A stretch of 64,000 bases of DNA from NCBI GenBank assembly GCA_965223115.1, contig OZ244982.1:1736001-1800000 (forward strand), written 5' to 3'. A program made the position numbers and the translations under genes. Origin of the DNA: CBDCUI01 sp965223115 (GTDB lineage: Bacteria > Pseudomonadota > Gammaproteobacteria > UBA4575). A model generated the notes under the pieces. It had not been told where the DNA came from. It saw only the letters and a program-made list of their open reading frames with translations, and searched no databases. The stretch's first letter is position 1; each line of letters begins with the position of its first letter. This document shows, one piece after another, positions 62,934-64,000 of this stretch.

Positions 62934-63842
62934 TTGATATCAACTACAACTATCTATATTACGAACTTGAAAACAAATAAATTAAGCATAGTCATCCCTG
63001 CTAAAAATGAATCTAGATCACTTGGCGATTTAATTAAAAAATTGAAAAAATGCTATCCTCAAGCTGAAATAATCATTGTCAATGATGGATCAACTGATGA
63101 CACTGAAAAAATTATACAGGAAAACGGTGTCAAACTAGTTTCAAAACCTTATAGCATGGGTAATGGGGCGGCTATAAAATCTGGCGCAAGAGTAGCAACA
63201 GGCAACATTCTTGTCACAATGGACGCAGACGGCCAACATGATCCTAATGATATAGTTCGATTATTAGATAAACTTGATGAGGGATATGAAATGGTGGTAG
63301 GCGCTAGATCATACGAATCTCAAGCTGGCAAACGCAGATGGCTTGGAAATCAGTTATACAATTATCTTGCAAGTATCATCGTCGGAAAAAAAATAGAAGA
63401 TTTAACATCTGGCTTTAGAGCGGTGAATACTAAAAAATTCAAAAGTTATCTACACTTATTACCAAATGGCTTTTCATACCCTACCACAATAACAATGGCT
63501 TTTTTCAGAAGTGGTTACCCAGTTGCATATATTCCAATTATTGCAAGTAAAAGAATAGGCAATAGTCATTTACGCATAATAAAAGACGGACTTAGATTCT
63601 TCATTATAATATTTAAAATAGGGACATTGTATTCCCCTCTGAAAATATTTTTCCCGATAAGTATTCTCTTTTTTCTAGCAGGCTTACTGAACTATGCTTA
63701 TACATATATCACCGCTGAAAGATTTACTAACATGAGCGCATTATTATTTATAGTATCGATGATTATTTTTATTATGGGACTTCTATCCGAACAAATAACT
63801 ACTCTTATTTATTCGAATACAGGTCAGGATAAAACTATATAG
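62934..63842 (+). CDS. Family 2 glycosyltransferase (dolichyl-phosphate mannosyltransferase-like)
   Basis: 302 residues. GT2 domain with LSIVIPAKNES, IVNDGSTDDTEKI and TMDADGQHDP (catalytic DxD), ending in two hydrophobic helices, as in GtrB/DPM-type enzymes that load a sugar on polyprenyl phosphate. That would supply the donor for the upstream GT-C protein. The frame opens with TTG at 62934; another TTG at 62967 lies just before the conserved part and no ATG precedes it, so the start is uncertain. Confidence 0.82.
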   Translation: MISTTTIYITNLKTNKLSIVIPAKNESRSLGDLIKKLKKCYPQAEIIIVNDGSTDDTEKIIQENGVKLVSKPYSMGNGAAIKSGARVATGNILVTMDADGQHDPNDIVRLLDKLDEGYEMVVGARSYESQAGKRRWLGNQLYNYLASIIVGKKIEDLTSGFRAVNTKKFKSYLHLLPNGFSYPTTITMAFFRSGYPVAYIPIIASKRIGNSHLRIIKDGLRFFIIIFKIGTLYSPLKIFFPISILFFLAGLLNYAYTYITAERFTNMSALLFIVSMIIFIMGLLSEQITTLIYSNTGQDKTI

Positions 63843-63937
63843 CAAGTATATTCGTAGGCAATAAATTCAAATATTGCCGTTGTATTAAAGAAAATAAATT
63901 GACTTTATAGAATATAATCTAATATCACTTTATTAAT

Positions 63938-64000
63938 ATGATCAATATAAAAAAGAAGCTTGCTCAGACACCACTTATTGGCACATGCTCAAAAGCACTT
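63938..64000 (+). CDS. Start of an unidentified gene at the window edge
   Basis: ATG at 63938 with an open frame to the edge (MINIKKKLAQTPLIGTCSKA, 21 codons). A TTGACT about 40 bases upstream followed 15 bases later by TAATAT could be a promoter, though the spacing is short. Too little is visible to name it. Confidence 0.35.
   Translation, partial: MINIKKKLAQTPLIGTCSKAL

Overview
The window is chromosomal DNA from a low-GC gammaproteobacterium (about 37-40 % GC, estimated by eye). The assignment rests on conserved gene neighbourhoods: nnr/queG; pcnB-folK-dnk-panB-panC; rpsP-rimM-trmD-rplS; ffh with ypjD and corB; xseB-ispA-dxs; dapA-bamC; rluD-pgeF-clpB divergent from bamD; sucC-sucD-nadE beside pilS-pilR-pilA. 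BamC and the YpjD/CorB pair also point to Gammaproteobacteria. I cannot name the genus. No rRNA, tRNA, prophage or CRISPR array was seen.

Layout. 1-7.9 kb: NAD(P)HX repair, epoxyqueuosine reductase, glucose-6-phosphate isomerase, then pantothenate, folate and poly(A) polymerase genes. 8.1-9.9 kb: a small membrane protein and two FHA proteins that share an arginine-rich N-terminal motif. 9.9-11.7 kb: the main accessory spot, with a Y1 (RAYT-type) transposase bounded by GGGGTCAGAGCCC inverted repeats, a lipoprotein gene, and a 118-bp segment present twice. 11.7-16.7 kb: Hsp15, a GST, a UPF0260 protein, a 136-bp MITE-like element, HtpG, a glutamine amidotransferase and Ogt. 16.8-25.9 kb: ribosome maturation, SRP and membrane genes, RadA and FdhD.

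26-31 kb: a stress-flavoured island. It holds an NTF2/SnoaL-like pseudogene, two hibernation-factor-like proteins, a SufU-like scaffold, a 34-residue Cys-rich membrane peptide, a YfdX-like periplasmic protein, NhaR and NhaA. 31.1-33.7 kb: a rubrerythrin / Fe-S oxidoreductase / DUF3501 operon behind two PerR-like 7-1-7 operators. 33.8-44.6 kb: isoprenoid and lysine biosynthesis, a peroxiredoxin, PerM, a LysR regulator, ProS and small envelope proteins.

45-46.4 kb: an orphan substrate-binding protein gene with visibly higher GC than its surroundings, a leader with three palindromes, and a strong terminator. 46.5-57 kb: an SDR enzyme, a secreted 11-residue-repeat protein, ClpB with a heat-shock-like promoter, PgeF, RluD, BamD, NadE and SucCD. 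57.1-64 kb: PilS/PilR, a likely sigma-54-controlled pilA, and two glycosyltransferase genes that may decorate the pilin or build a surface glycan.

Small genes found by reading the gaps lie at 3545-3643, 8141-8308 and 27488-27592. GTG or TTG starts were replaced by better-supported internal ATG starts for pgi, bamC, clpB and the amidotransferase.
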